Notes: generated from the sequence alone by a model not told the origin. DNA of 18,892 bases from Pseudomonadota bacterium (GCA_963205525.1 CAUJJP010000008.1:1-18892); one strand, 5' to 3'. Counted from the first letter of the stretch, positions 1 through 7,637 are shown. Program-made: numbers and translations.

Positions 1-354
1 GTGGTGCTGCACGAGGTCGACCGCGCTCATCACCATGACCGGAGTGCAGTAGCCGCACTGCAGGCCGTGGCAGGCGCGGTGGGCCTCCTGCATCGGGTGC
101 AGGCTGCCGTCCGCCGCCGCCAGGCCCTCGATCGTCGTCACCGCGCGGCCGGCGGCCTGCAGCGCCAGCATGTTGCAGCTCTTCACCGCCCGGCCGTCCA
201 GGTGCACGGTGCAGGCGCCGCACTGGGCGGTGTCGCAGCCGATGTGGGTGCCGGTCAGGCGCAGGGTCTCGCGCAGGAATCCGGCCAGCGAGGTCTGCGG
301 GTCGACCTCGCGTGTCACGGTCTTGCCGTTCACGGTGAGGGTGAGCTGGGGCAT
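1..354 (-). CDS. [2Fe-2S] subunit of a xanthine dehydrogenase/CO dehydrogenase-type molybdenum hydroxylase (partial)
   Basis: This gene encodes the small electron-transfer subunit of a molybdenum hydroxylase, which passes electrons from the molybdopterin subunit towards the FAD subunit or another acceptor. The first 118 residues are present; the C-terminus runs off the left edge. Residues 1-75 form a plant-type ferredoxin domain with the cysteine pattern C40-x4-C45-x2-C48-x11-C60. A second cysteine pair sits in [10 protein letters not shown] (C100, C103), at the start of the helical domain that binds the second cluster. The family is about 150-170 residues long, so roughly a quarter is missing. 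The ATG at 354-352 has a GGAG ribosome site at 361-364. The gene lies downstream of moeA on the same strand, separated by 139 bp that hold a conserved element. The substrate cannot be told from this subunit; CO dehydrogenase-like, xanthine dehydrogenase-like or 4-hydroxybenzoyl-CoA reductase-like enzymes are all possible. Confidence 0.93.
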   Translation of the reverse strand, partial: MPQLTLTVNGKTVTREVDPQTSLAGFLRETLRLTGTHIGCDTAQCGACTVHLDGRAVKSCNMLALQAAGRAVTTIEGLAAADGSLHPMQEAHRACHGLQCGYCTPVMVMSAVDLVQHH

Positions 355-400
355 GTCGTCTCCTGAGTGCGGCCTCGGTCGAGGCTGTGCCGGACATGCT

Positions 401-416
401 AGGCAGGCAGGCAGGC
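401..416. repeat. AGGC x4 tetranucleotide repeat
   Basis: Four perfect tandem copies of AGGC lie in the upstream region of the Fe-S subunit gene, between the conserved element (426-458) and the ATG at 354. Such short repeats can change copy number by slippage. Here that would alter the spacing between a promoter element and the gene, but no effect can be shown from one sequence. Confidence 0.6.
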
Positions 417-425
417 GGTTTCAGC

Positions 426-458
426 GCGTCGCTTTCCCCTATGAACATGTGTGCATAG
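426..458 (-). promoter_or_regulatory. Conserved near-palindromic upstream element, copy 1
   Basis: Read on the minus strand, towards the Fe-S subunit gene, this stretch matches positions 3370-3401 upstream of selA in 28 of 33 aligned positions. It consists of a dyad CTATG-N10-CATAG (439-458; 8 of 10 base pairs symmetric) followed directly by GGGGAAAGCGACGC. It ends 71 bp before the ATG at 354. The same order and orientation relative to the downstream gene at both sites suggests a shared operator or promoter. A dispersed intergenic repeat is the alternative. I do not recognise it as a known ModE, FNR or sigma-54 site. Confidence 0.5.
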
Positions 459-493
459 CTCTGCTCCGGCCGGAGCCGGCCGGTTGAAGGGAT

Positions 494-1762
494 TCAGAGC
501 AGGCCGTCGAAGGGCCAGACCTCGACCGCCTCGCCGGCCGGCACGGCGCCGCGCCCGTGTGGCAGCACGATCAGGGCGTCGGCCTCGCACAGGCTGCGCA
601 GGATGCCGGCGCCCTGGTCGGCGCTCGGGCGCACCTGGAGCCGGCCGCCTTCGTCGCGCTCGAACACGCCGCGCTGAAACTCGCTGCGACCGGCGCGCTT
701 GCGTATCGCCACCGCGCTCGGCAGTTCGAAGGAGACCGGCGCCTGCAGCGTGGCGCCACCGAGCAGGCGCAGGGCGTCGCGCACCAGCACCAGGTAGCTC
801 ACCAGCGCCGCCACCGGGTTGCCGGGGAGGGCGAACAAGGGCACGCGGCGCTCGCCGTGACGCAGATGGCCGAAGGCGAAGGGGCGTCCCGGCCGCATCG
901 CCAGCTTCCAGAACCCGACCTCGCCCAGGCGCGCGAGCACGGCGCGCGTGTGGTCGGCGTCGCCCATGCTGACGCCGCCGCTGGTGACGATGGCGTCGGC
1001 CTGCTGCGTCGCCTGCGCCAGCGCCGCCTGCAGCCGATCGGGGTCGTCGCCGATCTGGCCCAGGTCCAGCAGGTCCACCCCGAGCCGGCGCAGCGCCGCG
1101 CCCAGGCTGTGGCGGTTGCTGTCGTAGACCGCGCCCGGCAGCGGCGGCTGGCCGGGGGCCAGCAGCTCGTCGCCGGTGGAGAACAAGGCCACGCGCAGGC
1201 GCCGGCGCACCGCCGCCTCGGGCAGGCCCAGGCTCGCGAGCAGGCCCACATCGGCCGGCCGCAGCACGCGCCCGGCTGGCAGCGCGCGCTGGCCCTGCGC
1301 CAGGTCCTCGCCGCGCCGCCGCCGGTGCTCACCGGCGCGCACCGCGCCTGCGGCCAGCGTCACCCAGCCCTCCGACGCCTGCACCAGCTCGCGCGGCACC
1401 ACGGTGTCCAGCCCGGCCGGCATCACGGCGCCGGTCATGATGGCGACGCACTCGCCGCGCGCCACCGTGCCGGCGAACGGCCGGCCGGCGAAGGCGGTGG
1501 CGTCCAGCGCGCGCAGCCGGGTCGGCGCCGCGGGCACGAGGTCGGCGCCGTGCAGCGCGTAGCCGTCCATCGCCGCGTTGTCGTGTGCCGGCACGTCGAT
1601 CGGGCTGACCACGTCGGCCGCCAGGGTGCGGCCGGCGGCCTCGGCCAGCGCCACGCGCTCGCTGCCGGCCACCGGCCGCAGCGCCGCCAGGATGGCCGCG
1701 CGCGCCGCCTCGACGGTGGCCTCGCTGCCGTCGGCGAGCGGGGAAGGGGGGAGGGTGGACAT
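494..1762 (-). CDS. moeA: Molybdopterin molybdenumtransferase MoeA
   Basis: MoeA inserts molybdenum into adenylylated molybdopterin, the last common step of molybdenum cofactor synthesis in the cytoplasm. The 422-residue length fits the family (about 400-420). Visible signatures are DNAAMDGYAL (61-70), TGAVMPAGLDTVVP (110-123), YDSNR (213-217) and the MoaB/Mog-like core TSGGVSMGDAD (260-270). ALPGNPVA (311-318) and a C-terminal domain IV follow. The ATG at 1762-1760 has no ribosome site upstream, only a run of C residues. A CACAAT hexamer lies 6 nt before the ATG, so the mRNA may be leaderless. The gene precedes the molybdenum hydroxylase subunit on the same strand, which fits a molybdoenzyme locus. 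The family assignment is firm; whether it works mainly for the neighbouring enzyme is inference. Confidence 0.96.
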   Translation of the reverse strand: MSTLPPSPLADGSEATVEAARAAILAALRPVAGSERVALAEAAGRTLAADVVSPIDVPAHDNAAMDGYALHGADLVPAAPTRLRALDATAFAGRPFAGTVARGECVAIMTGAVMPAGLDTVVPRELVQASEGWVTLAAGAVRAGEHRRRRGEDLAQGQRALPAGRVLRPADVGLLASLGLPEAAVRRRLRVALFSTGDELLAPGQPPLPGAVYDSNRHSLGAALRRLGVDLLDLGQIGDDPDRLQAALAQATQQADAIVTSGGVSMGDADHTRAVLARLGEVGFWKLAMRPGRPFAFGHLRHGERRVPLFALPGNPVAALVSYLVLVRDALRLLGGATLQAPVSFELPSAVAIRKRAGRSEFQRGVFERDEGGRLQVRPSADQGAGILRSLCEADALIVLPHGRGAVPAGEAVEVWPFDGLL

Positions 1763-1832
1763 GGGGGGATTGTGCAGACGCAGGTGCGGGGCTGGCAGGC
1801 GGAGTGCCGAGTCCGGCTGCTATCCTGTTCGC
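1763..1832. promoter_or_regulatory. Divergent promoter region between moeA and a secreted-protein gene
   Basis: Only 70 bp separate the two divergent start codons. On the minus strand CACAAT (1774-1769) ends 6 nt before the moeA ATG. On the plus strand TATCCT (1821-1826) ends 6 nt before the ATG at 1833. Neither gene has a Shine-Dalgarno sequence. Both hexamers resemble a -10 box placed so that transcription would begin at or close to the start codon. No convincing -35 box is visible on either strand. Confidence 0.35.
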
Positions 1833-2348
1833 ATGCAAGCGCGCCCCTTCCTGATCCTTGCCGCCACGTCCCTCGCGGCCCTCAGCGCCACCCCGGCGGC
1901 TGCCGAGAGCATCGCTTCCTCGGCGTCGAGTGCCGGCTCGGCGTCGGTGGGCAGCCTGTCGGATTCGATCAGCGGCTCCAGCGACGCCAGCTCGGACCGC
2001 AAGACCGCCGCCGCCGGCACCTACCGGGTGCTCGCGGTCCGGCCTCTGGCGGGCGCTCTGCAGGCAGTGGATCTGCAGGCGGTGGACCTGCAGGCGGTGG
2101 ACCTGCAGGCGGTCGGGTCACCGGCAGGCGAAGCGCAGGCGCCGGGCCGTGCGGCGCGGCGCTTCACCCTCACCCTGCCGGCGGCGGCGGCCGAGTTGCT
2201 GCCTGGCGCCCTGGTGCAGGTGATGCCGCGGCCCTACGGCCTGGCCTTTGCGCGTGCCGATGCGGGCGGTGTGGTCGGCCAGCCCTTCTTCCTCGCCCTG
2301 GCGCAGGACTGGCAGGACGCGCTGGCGCTGCGCCGGGTCAGGCTCTGA
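1833..2348 (+). CDS. Exported Ser/Ala-rich protein of unknown function with a 5-residue repeat
   Basis: I do not recognise this 171-residue protein as a named family. Residues 1-24 form a clear Sec signal peptide with a likely cut after ATPAAA. A low-complexity Ser/Ala stretch follows (25-58), then a SDRKTAAAGTYRVLAVRPLAG segment and an in-frame repeat with the unit LQAVD. The last half looks like a small folded domain. The ATG at 1833 was chosen because it starts directly at the signal peptide; a TATCCT box lies 6 nt upstream and there is no ribosome site. The gene is followed closely by a DUF2145 gene on the same strand, so the two exported proteins are probably co-transcribed. Their periplasmic location is inferred from the signal peptides, and nothing in the sequence fixes their function. 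Confidence 0.75.
   Translation: MQARPFLILAATSLAALSATPAAAESIASSASSAGSASVGSLSDSISGSSDASSDRKTAAAGTYRVLAVRPLAGALQAVDLQAVDLQAVDLQAVGSPAGEAQAPGRAARRFTLTLPAAAAELLPGALVQVMPRPYGLAFARADAGGVVGQPFFLALAQDWQDALALRRVRL
2058..2117 (+). repeat. 15-bp tandem repeat, four copies, inside a gene
   Basis: The unit CTGCAGGCGGTGGAC occurs four times head to tail. Copies 2 and 3 are identical, copy 1 differs at two bases and copy 4 at the end. It is in frame and encodes LQAVD repeats, so gain or loss of a unit would change protein length without a frameshift. Confidence 0.9.
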
Positions 2349-2374
2349 TCCTGGGCCTGCTCCGCCGCGCGGCG

Positions 2375-3325
2375 GTGGCCGGGCCGGCTGCGCGGCCGGT
2401 TGCGCGGCCGGTTGCACGGCCGGTGACCCTGCTGGCGACCTTGGGCGCGCTGTTGGGCGCGCTGTGCGGCGGCGCCGCGCAGGCGGGCTCGCTGGCCGAC
2501 GGCCTGTGCGGGCACGCCCCGGTGCTGGACGCGGCGCAGCACGACCGCCTGCTGCGTGTGGCGGCCCTGGTGCAGGACATGCTCGACGCCGAGGCCCCTG
2601 CGGCGGCCATCGTCGCGCGCTCCGGGCTGGACCTGGACCGCTTCGGCATCCGCTACTCGCACGCCGGCCTCGCGCTGGCCGCCGGGGCCGGCACGCCCTG
2701 GGCGGTGCGCCAGCTCTACTACGACTGCGGCGAGCGTCGGCCCCAGCTCTACGACCAGGGCTTGGCCGGCTTTGTCGCCGGCAGCCATGCGCCGGACCGG
2801 GGCTTCATCTCGATCGTGCTGCCGCCGCCCGACGCGGCGGCGACGCTGGCCGCCACCGCGCTCGACCGCCCGCGCGCGCTGCGCCTGCTGGCGGCGCGCT
2901 ACAACGCGGTCGCGCACGCCTGGAGCCTGAGCTACCAGAACTGCAACCAGTGGCTGGTCGAACTGATCGCCGCCGCCGAGGGTGGTCTGGCCGACGGCGC
3001 CGACCTGCGCGCGCGCGCCCAGCACTGGCTGCGCGCCGCCGGCTACGCACCGGCCGTGGTGGACGCCGGCTCGCACCTCGTCATGTTCGGTGCCGGCTTC
3101 GTTCCCTGGGTGCAGTTGGACGACCGGCCCGAGGCCGAGCGCTACACCCTGGCGCTCACCCTGAGCCTGCCGCGCTCGATCGACGCCTTCGCGCGCCAGC
3201 GCTGGCCGCTGGCGCGCCGCATCGAGCTGTGCCATGCGCAGGACCGGGTCGTGATACGGCGCGACGGCCCGCCGCTGGCCGCCGACTGCCGGCCCGGGCC
3301 GGGGGACGAGACGCGCAGGCTGTAG
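2375..3325 (+). CDS. DUF2145 family exported protein
   Basis: The product matches the DUF2145 family, whose function is not established. It has a basic N-terminus, a hydrophobic stretch (TLLATLGALLGALC) and an AQA-G cleavage-like site, so export is likely. Recognisable blocks are RYSHAGLAL, LYYDCGERRPQLYDQGL and SLSYQNCNQWLVELI. The conserved order of a His in SHAG and later a Cys in NCNQ recalls permuted NlpC/P60-like peptidase folds, but that is inference. The start is uncertain because the frame has no ATG near the signal peptide. GTG at 2375 is the best candidate (316 residues) and GTG at 2423 an alternative; neither has a clear ribosome site. The frame runs through a 12-bp repeat at 2387-2422. 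It lies 26 bp after the preceding exported-protein gene and is probably in the same transcript. Confidence 0.8.
   Translation: MAGPAARPVARPVARPVTLLATLGALLGALCGGAAQAGSLADGLCGHAPVLDAAQHDRLLRVAALVQDMLDAEAPAAAIVARSGLDLDRFGIRYSHAGLALAAGAGTPWAVRQLYYDCGERRPQLYDQGLAGFVAGSHAPDRGFISIVLPPPDAAATLAATALDRPRALRLLAARYNAVAHAWSLSYQNCNQWLVELIAAAEGGLADGADLRARAQHWLRAAGYAPAVVDAGSHLVMFGAGFVPWVQLDDRPEAERYTLALTLSLPRSIDAFARQRWPLARRIELCHAQDRVVIRRDGPPLAADCRPGPGDETRRL
2387..2422 (+). repeat. 12-bp tandem repeat, three copies, at the start of the DUF2145 gene
   Basis: Three near-identical units of GTTGCGCGGCCG follow each other and encode repeated Ala/Val-Arg-Pro ahead of the hydrophobic core of the signal peptide. Units 1 and 3 each differ from unit 2 by one base. 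Copy-number change would add or remove four residues, including one positive charge, from the signal peptide N-region. Confidence 0.85.
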
Positions 3326-3369
3326 CGCCGCCCCGCCTGCGTACAGCACGGCTTTGAGCACGGCTTTGC

Positions 3370-3401
3370 CTATGTCCGCGTGTTCATAGGGGAAGCGACG
3401 C
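3370..3401 (+). promoter_or_regulatory. Conserved near-palindromic upstream element, copy 2
   Basis: This is the second copy of the element at 426-458, in the inverted orientation and pointing towards selA. The dyad CTATG-N10-CATAG covers 3370-3389 and is followed by GGGGAAGCGACGC, one A shorter than copy 1. It lies 75 bp before the small ORF at 3477 and 212 bp before the selA ATG. A direct repeat GCACGGCTTT occurs twice just upstream, near 3346-3367. It may be a shared operator or promoter for selenium and molybdenum genes, or a dispersed repeat. Confidence 0.5.
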
Positions 3402-3476
3402 ATCGCCGCCCCTGCGGGGCTGGGCTTCAATCGCCGCAGGCGGGCCCTCGGCCACGCTGGAGGAGGGTGCCGGGAC

Positions 3477-3617
3477 ATGGACGGAGGCTGCAGCGCGGCA
3501 GGCATGCGCATAGGCGCCACGGCGGGTGGCGGCTCCGTGGCCGACCTGCGCACCGCCGCCCGCACCGCCACCCGTTCCGGCACCGGCACCCACGTCCACC
3601 GCCGGCGCCGCGCATGA
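3477..3617 (+). CDS. Possible 46-residue leader ORF coupled to selA
   Basis: A small ORF starts with ATG at 3477 after a strong ribosome site (AGGAGG at 3461-3466, 10 nt upstream). It ends with a TGA at 3615-3617 that overlaps the selA ATG as ATGA. selA itself has no ribosome site, so translation coupled to this ORF would explain how selA is translated. The predicted peptide is Gly/Ala/Thr-rich with a basic end (HVHRRRRA) and matches no family I know. It may be a leader peptide without independent function. The evidence is the start signal and overlap alone; in such GC-rich DNA a chance ORF of this size is possible. Confidence 0.4.
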   Translation: MDGGCSAAGMRIGATAGGGSVADLRTAARTATRSGTGTHVHRRRRA

Positions 3618-5116
3618 GCGGGCAGCCCTCCGTATCCGTGGTCGACGGTGGCGGGGCCGGCCCGGTGGCGGTCCCCGGAGCCGATGCCGACCCCGGGGCC
3701 GGGGCGGCCGCGGCGCGCCCGCAGGACCTGCCGGCGCTGGACCGGCTGCTGAGGCTGCCCGAGATGGCCCCCTTGCTGGCCGAGCACGGCCACACGCTGG
3801 TCGCCGGCCAGGCGCGTGCGCTGCTCGAGGCCATGCGCGCGCAGGCGCTCGCCGGCCGCCTGGCGGCTGCGGCGCTGGCACCAAAGGCGCTGTCGCAGGC
3901 CGTGCAGCGGCGGGTGCAGGAAGGGCTGGCGCCGCGCATGCGGCGCGTGCTCAACCTGACCGGCACCGTGATCCACACCAACCTGGGGCGCGCGGTGCTG
4001 GCGGACGCCGCGCTGCAGCAGCTGTTGGCGCTGATGGCGGGGCCGAACAACCTGGAGTACGACCTCGATGGCGGCGGCCGCGGCGACCGCGACAGCATCA
4101 TCGAGGAATTGCTGTGCACGCTCACCGGCGCCGAGGCGGCGACGGTGGTGAACAACAACGCCGCCGCGGTGCTGCTGAGCGTGGCGGCGCTGGCGCGCGG
4201 GCGCGAGGTCATCGTCTCGCGCGGCGAGCTGGTCGAGATCGGTGGCGCCTTCCGCATGCCCGAGGTGATGGCCAGCGCCGGCGCCACCCTGGTCGAGGTC
4301 GGCACCACCAACCGCACCCACGCGCACGACTACGAGCGCGCGATCGGCGAGCGCAGCGGCCTGCTGATGAAGGTGCACACCAGCAACTACGCGGTCCAGG
4401 GCTTCACGGCGGCGGTCGACGAGGCCGAGATCGCGCGCATCGCGCACGCCCACGGCCTGCCGATGGCGACCGACCTCGGCAGCGGTGCGCTGGTCGACCT
4501 GAGCCACTGGGGCCTGCCGGCCGAGCCGACGCCGCAGAGCAAGATCGCCGCCGGCTGCGATGTCGTCACCTTCAGCGGCGACAAGCTGCTGGGTGGTCCG
4601 CAGGCGGGGCTGATCGTCGGTCGCAAGGAGGCCATTGCAGCCATCCGCCGCTTCCCCATGAAGCGCGCGCTGCGCATGAGCAAGCTGCCGCTGGCGGCGC
4701 TGGAGGCCACGCTGCGCCTGTACCTGCGGCCCGAGCGGCTGGCGCAGGACCTGCCCACGCTGCGCCTGCTGACGCGCCCGCTGGCCGAGATCCAGGCCCA
4801 GGCGCAGCGCCTGCAGCCGGCGCTGGCGCAGGCCCTGGCGCCGCGCTACGAGGTCCAGGCGGTGGCCATGCAGGGCCAGATCGGATCGGGCTCGCTGCCG
4901 GTGGCGCGCCTGCCCTCGGCCGGGCTCGCCATCGCGCCGGCCGGCAGGCAGGCGGTCGGCCGCACGCTGGACGCGCTGGCCGCGGCGCTGCGCGCGCTGC
5001 CGCTGCCGGTGATCGGCCGCGTCGCCGAGGACAGGCTGTGGCTGGACCTGCGCTGCCTGGAGCAGCCCGGCGAGCTGCTGGCACAGCTGCCGCGGCTGCA
5101 GGAGGCGCTGGCGTGA
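3614..5116 (+). CDS. selA: L-seryl-tRNA(Sec) selenium transferase SelA
   Basis: SelA is a PLP enzyme that converts seryl-tRNA(Sec) to selenocysteinyl-tRNA(Sec) with selenophosphate. The 500-residue product has the usual N-terminal region (LPALDRLL..., from about residue 40), the segment [18 protein letters not shown] and the [10 protein letters not shown] and [11 protein letters not shown] blocks. It also has the PLP site [14 protein letters not shown] with the expected lysine at residue 324. The family is usually about 460-480 residues; the extra length is an Ala/Gly/Pro-rich N-terminus. The ATG at 3614 is the only reasonable start and lacks a ribosome site, but overlaps the stop of a small upstream ORF. 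The gene overlaps selB by 4 bp (GTGA), so the two are translationally coupled. Identification is firm. Confidence 0.97.
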   Translation: MSGQPSVSVVDGGGAGPVAVPGADADPGAGAAAARPQDLPALDRLLRLPEMAPLLAEHGHTLVAGQARALLEAMRAQALAGRLAAAALAPKALSQAVQRRVQEGLAPRMRRVLNLTGTVIHTNLGRAVLADAALQQLLALMAGPNNLEYDLDGGGRGDRDSIIEELLCTLTGAEAATVVNNNAAAVLLSVAALARGREVIVSRGELVEIGGAFRMPEVMASAGATLVEVGTTNRTHAHDYERAIGERSGLLMKVHTSNYAVQGFTAAVDEAEIARIAHAHGLPMATDLGSGALVDLSHWGLPAEPTPQSKIAAGCDVVTFSGDKLLGGPQAGLIVGRKEAIAAIRRFPMKRALRMSKLPLAALEATLRLYLRPERLAQDLPTLRLLTRPLAEIQAQAQRLQPALAQALAPRYEVQAVAMQGQIGSGSLPVARLPSAGLAIAPAGRQAVGRTLDALAAALRALPLPVIGRVAEDRLWLDLRCLEQPGELLAQLPRLQEALA

Positions 5117-7029
5117 TCGTCGGCACCGCCGGCCACATCGACCACGGCAAGACGACCCTGGTGCGCGCGCTCACCGGCGTCGACACCGACCGCCTGCCGC
5201 AGGAGAAGGCGCGCGGCATCTCCATCGATCTCGGCTACGCCTTCCTGGACACCCCCGGCGGGCAGCGCATCGGCTTCATCGACGTGCCCGGCCACGAACG
5301 CCTGGTGCACACCATGCTGGCCGGTGCCACCGGCATCGACCACGCCCTGCTGCTGGTGGCGGCCGACGATGGGCCGATGCCGCAGACCCACGAGCACCTG
5401 GCGGTGTTGTCGCTGCTCGGCGTCGACCAGGGCACGGTGGTGCTGACCAAGACCGACCGCGTCGACGCCGCGCGCGTGCAGGCGGTGGCGGCGCAGGTGC
5501 AGGCCATGCTGGAAGGCAGCACGCTGGCCGGCGCGCCGCTGCTGGCGCTCAGCGCCGCCAGCGGCCAGGGCATGGAGGCGCTGCGCGAACAGCTGGCCCG
5601 GGCGGCGGCGCAGGTCGGCCCCCATCCGGGCGCCGCGGGTGCGTTCCGGCTCGCGGTGGACCGCGTGTTCAGCCTCGCCGGGGTCGGCACCGTGGTCACA
5701 GGCAGCGTGCACGCGGGCACGGTGCGGGTGGGGGACGAGCTGCAGATCGTCCCCGGTCAGCGCCGCGTGCGCGTGAAGAGCGTGCATGCGCAGAACCGGG
5801 AGGCCGCACAGGCGGTGGCCGGCGAGCGCTGCGCGCTGGCGCTCGCCGGCCTGGATCGCGGCGAGGTCGGGCGCGGCCAGTGGCTGGTGGCGCCCGCGGT
5901 GGCCACGGTGGCCGCTTCCACCCAGCGGCTGGACGCCACCTTGAGCCTGTGGCCGCAGGAAGCGCGCGCGCTGCGCTCGGGCACGCCGGTGCACGTGCAC
6001 CTGGGCGCGGCCTCCACCCTGGGCAGCGTCGCCGTGCTGGCGCCCGATGTGATCGAGCCCGGTGCCAGCGGCCTGGTGCAGATCGTGCTGCGCGAGCCGA
6101 TCGGGGCCTGGCACGGCGACCGGGTCGTGCTGCGCGACGCCTCGGCCTCGCGCACCCTGGCGGGCGGCCGCGTGCTCGACCCCGGTGCGCCGACGCGCTA
6201 CCGGCGCACCCCCGCGCGCCTGGCCGAACTGGATGCCTTGCGGGCCAGCAGCGCCCAGGAGCGGCTGGCGCGCGCCTTGGCGGTGGCGCCGCAGGGGCTG
6301 GACCTGCAGCGTTTCGTCGCCGCGCAGGGGCTGGCGCAGGAGCCCGCGCTGCCTGCGGACGCCTTGCTGCACGCCGACGGCCACGGCCGCTGGGCGCTGG
6401 ACGCGGCGCAGGCGCAGCAGGCGCAGGCGCGCGTGCTCGCCGTGCTGAGCGACTATCACGCGCGCCACCCCGACGAGCTGGGACCCGACGCGGCGCGGCT
6501 GCGTCGGCTCGCGCTGCCGCGGCTGCCGCAGCCGCTGTGGCTGGCGCTGCTGGCGCGCGCGCAGGCGGCGGGCGCGCTGGTGCAGCGCGGCGCCTTCGTC
6601 CACCGGCCCGAGCACGGCGTGCGGCTGTCGGCGGCCGAGGAGCGCATCGCGCAGAAGCTGGGCCCGGCGCTGGACGCTGCGGGGTTCGAAGGCGCCTGGG
6701 TGCGCGATCTGGCGCGCGACCACGGCGAGAGCGAGCCCCTGCTGCGCGTCACCCTGGCGCGGCTGGCGCAGCGTGGCGAGCTGCACCAGGTGGTGCGCGA
6801 CCTCTACCTCCCGCAGGCCACGGTGCGCCGGCTGGTCGCGATCGCGCGCGACTGCGCGCAGTCCGGTGCGGGCGAGCTGACCGCGGCGCGCTTTCGCGAC
6901 GCCACCGGCCTCGGGCGCAAGCGCGCGATCCAGATCCTGGAGCATTTCGACCGCGTCGGCCTGCTGCGCCGGGTCGGAGACGCCCACCGCCTGCGCAGCG
7001 ACAGCGCCTGGCTGACGGAGGCCGCATGA
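5113..7029 (+). CDS. selB: Selenocysteine-specific elongation factor SelB
   Basis: SelB is the GTPase that carries selenocysteinyl-tRNA(Sec) to the ribosome and reads the SECIS hairpin after a UGA codon. The GTG at 5113 overlaps the selA stop as GTGA and puts the P-loop at the N-terminus, as expected. The GTPase motifs are GHIDHGKT (7-14), DVPGH (57-61) and TKTD (112-115), the last in place of NKxD as is common in SelB. EF-Tu-like domains 2 and 3 follow (about 175-350). The C-terminal part to residue 638 carries the winged-helix repeats that bind SECIS RNA, including the [20 protein letters not shown] block near the end. The length is close to other SelB proteins (about 610-640). selC begins 28 bp after the stop, so the whole decoding system lies together. 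Confidence 0.97.
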   Translation: MIVGTAGHIDHGKTTLVRALTGVDTDRLPQEKARGISIDLGYAFLDTPGGQRIGFIDVPGHERLVHTMLAGATGIDHALLLVAADDGPMPQTHEHLAVLSLLGVDQGTVVLTKTDRVDAARVQAVAAQVQAMLEGSTLAGAPLLALSAASGQGMEALREQLARAAAQVGPHPGAAGAFRLAVDRVFSLAGVGTVVTGSVHAGTVRVGDELQIVPGQRRVRVKSVHAQNREAAQAVAGERCALALAGLDRGEVGRGQWLVAPAVATVAASTQRLDATLSLWPQEARALRSGTPVHVHLGAASTLGSVAVLAPDVIEPGASGLVQIVLREPIGAWHGDRVVLRDASASRTLAGGRVLDPGAPTRYRRTPARLAELDALRASSAQERLARALAVAPQGLDLQRFVAAQGLAQEPALPADALLHADGHGRWALDAAQAQQAQARVLAVLSDYHARHPDELGPDAARLRRLALPRLPQPLWLALLARAQAAGALVQRGAFVHRPEHGVRLSAAEERIAQKLGPALDAAGFEGAWVRDLARDHGESEPLLRVTLARLAQRGELHQVVRDLYLPQATVRRLVAIARDCAQSGAGELTAARFRDATGLGRKRAIQILEHFDRVGLLRRVGDAHRLRSDSAWLTEAA

Positions 7030-7057
7030 ACGGGTCCAGACAGGCCACAGCATTCCT

Positions 7058-7153
7058 GGAGGGGAAACGATCCTGGTGGGTCGGCCGGGCTTCAAACCCG
7101 GTGGGTGACGCCAAGCGTCGCTGGGTGGGTTCGACTCCCATTCCCCTCCGCCA
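7058..7153 (+). tRNA. selC: tRNA-Sec (anticodon TCA)
   Basis: The sequence folds as a bacterial selenocysteine tRNA. An 8-bp acceptor stem, GGAGGGGA (7058-7065) with TCCCCTCC (7142-7149), is followed by discriminator G and an encoded CCA (7151-7153). The anticodon arm is CCGGG-CTTCAAA-CCCGG (7085-7101), with anticodon TCA at 7092-7094 reading UGA. A long variable arm (around 7104-7120) and a TPsiC arm containing GGTTCGACTCC complete the molecule. The 96-nt length is typical of tRNA-Sec and longer than ordinary tRNAs. It lies 28 bp after selB and 18 bp before the next ORF. It is probably cut out of a selAB transcript, or read from its own promoter, which I could not identify. Confidence 0.97.
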
Positions 7154-7171
7154 TCCACGTCCCGGCGGCGC

Positions 7172-7603
7172 ATGAACGTCGTCGGCCTGGACTTCCCGGA
7201 CGCCCTGTACTACCAGGTCGAGGACCAGGTCTGGGCGCGCGAGGAAGCCGACGGCAGCGTCAGTGTCGGCATCACGGCGCTCGGCATCCGGCTCTCGGGC
7301 GAGGTCTTCATGTGCCGGCCCAAGCGCGTCGGCAGCGAGGTCGAGCGCGCGCGCAGCGTGGCCGTGGTCGAGCTCGCCAAGTCCATCGTCTCGGTGCGCT
7401 CGCCGCTCGCCGGCCGCGTGCGGGCGGTCAACGAGTCGCTCGAGCGCGCGCCGCAGCAGGTCCACCGCGACCCCTACGGCAGCGGCTGGATCGCCCGCCT
7501 GCAGCCCGCCGACTGGGCCCGCGACCGCGCCCTGCTGCTGCACGGCCCGTCGGTCGCCGCCGCCATGCTCGAACATGCACGGCTGCACCGGGCGACAGAT
7601 TGA
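7172..7603 (+). CDS. Glycine cleavage H-like lipoyl-domain protein
   Basis: The 143-residue protein has the H-protein (GcvH) fold signature: WAREEADGSVSVGIT near the N-terminus, then LSGEVFM, and a lipoyl hairpin VVELAKSIVSVRSPLAGRV. Lys70 sits where the lipoylated lysine of GcvH lies. The end of the domain has the family pattern (VNESL...P...DPYGSGWI). The usual ESVK is changed to ELAK. No gcvT or gcvP is nearby, so a role in glycine cleavage is unlikely. GcvH-like proteins outside that system include the lipoate-binding proteins of sulfur oxidation, and the next gene is DsrE-like. The ATG at 7172 is 18 nt after the tRNA-Sec CCA, with no clear ribosome site. A thiol, sulfur or selenium carrier role is inference from context only. 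Confidence 0.85.
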   Translation: MNVVGLDFPDALYYQVEDQVWAREEADGSVSVGITALGIRLSGEVFMCRPKRVGSEVERARSVAVVELAKSIVSVRSPLAGRVRAVNESLERAPQQVHRDPYGSGWIARLQPADWARDRALLLHGPSVAAAMLEHARLHRATD

Positions 7604-7637
7604 AGGCGGTGAAGGCGGTGAGGACGGGCGCAGGCAC

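Noticed and set aside
2346..2348. In-frame UGA read as selenocysteine at the end of the exported-protein gene
   Set aside because: The frame after the UGA shows no protein-like composition, and the DUF2145 reading frame begins in a different phase right after it.
3355..3370. GAGCACGGCTTTGC as a sigma-54 promoter
   Set aside because: The distance between the -24-like and -12-like dinucleotides is 9 bp instead of the required 10, and the GG of the -24 element is missing.
2234..4507. Very long open frame on the minus strand opposite DUF2145 and selA
   Set aside because: It is the shadow of real genes in GC-rich DNA. The translation is Arg/Gln/His/Gly-rich without any family pattern, while the opposite strand carries clear SelA motifs.
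4846..7173. Long minus-strand open frame opposite selB and the tRNA-Sec gene
   Set aside because: Its composition is that of a shadow frame and it spans a certain tRNA and SelB; no motif is seen.
7172..7603. Lipoyl protein as the glycine cleavage H protein
   Set aside because: No gcvT or gcvP is nearby, the lipoyl site reads ELAK instead of ESVK, and the neighbours are selenium and DsrE-like genes, so the gcvH name was not used.
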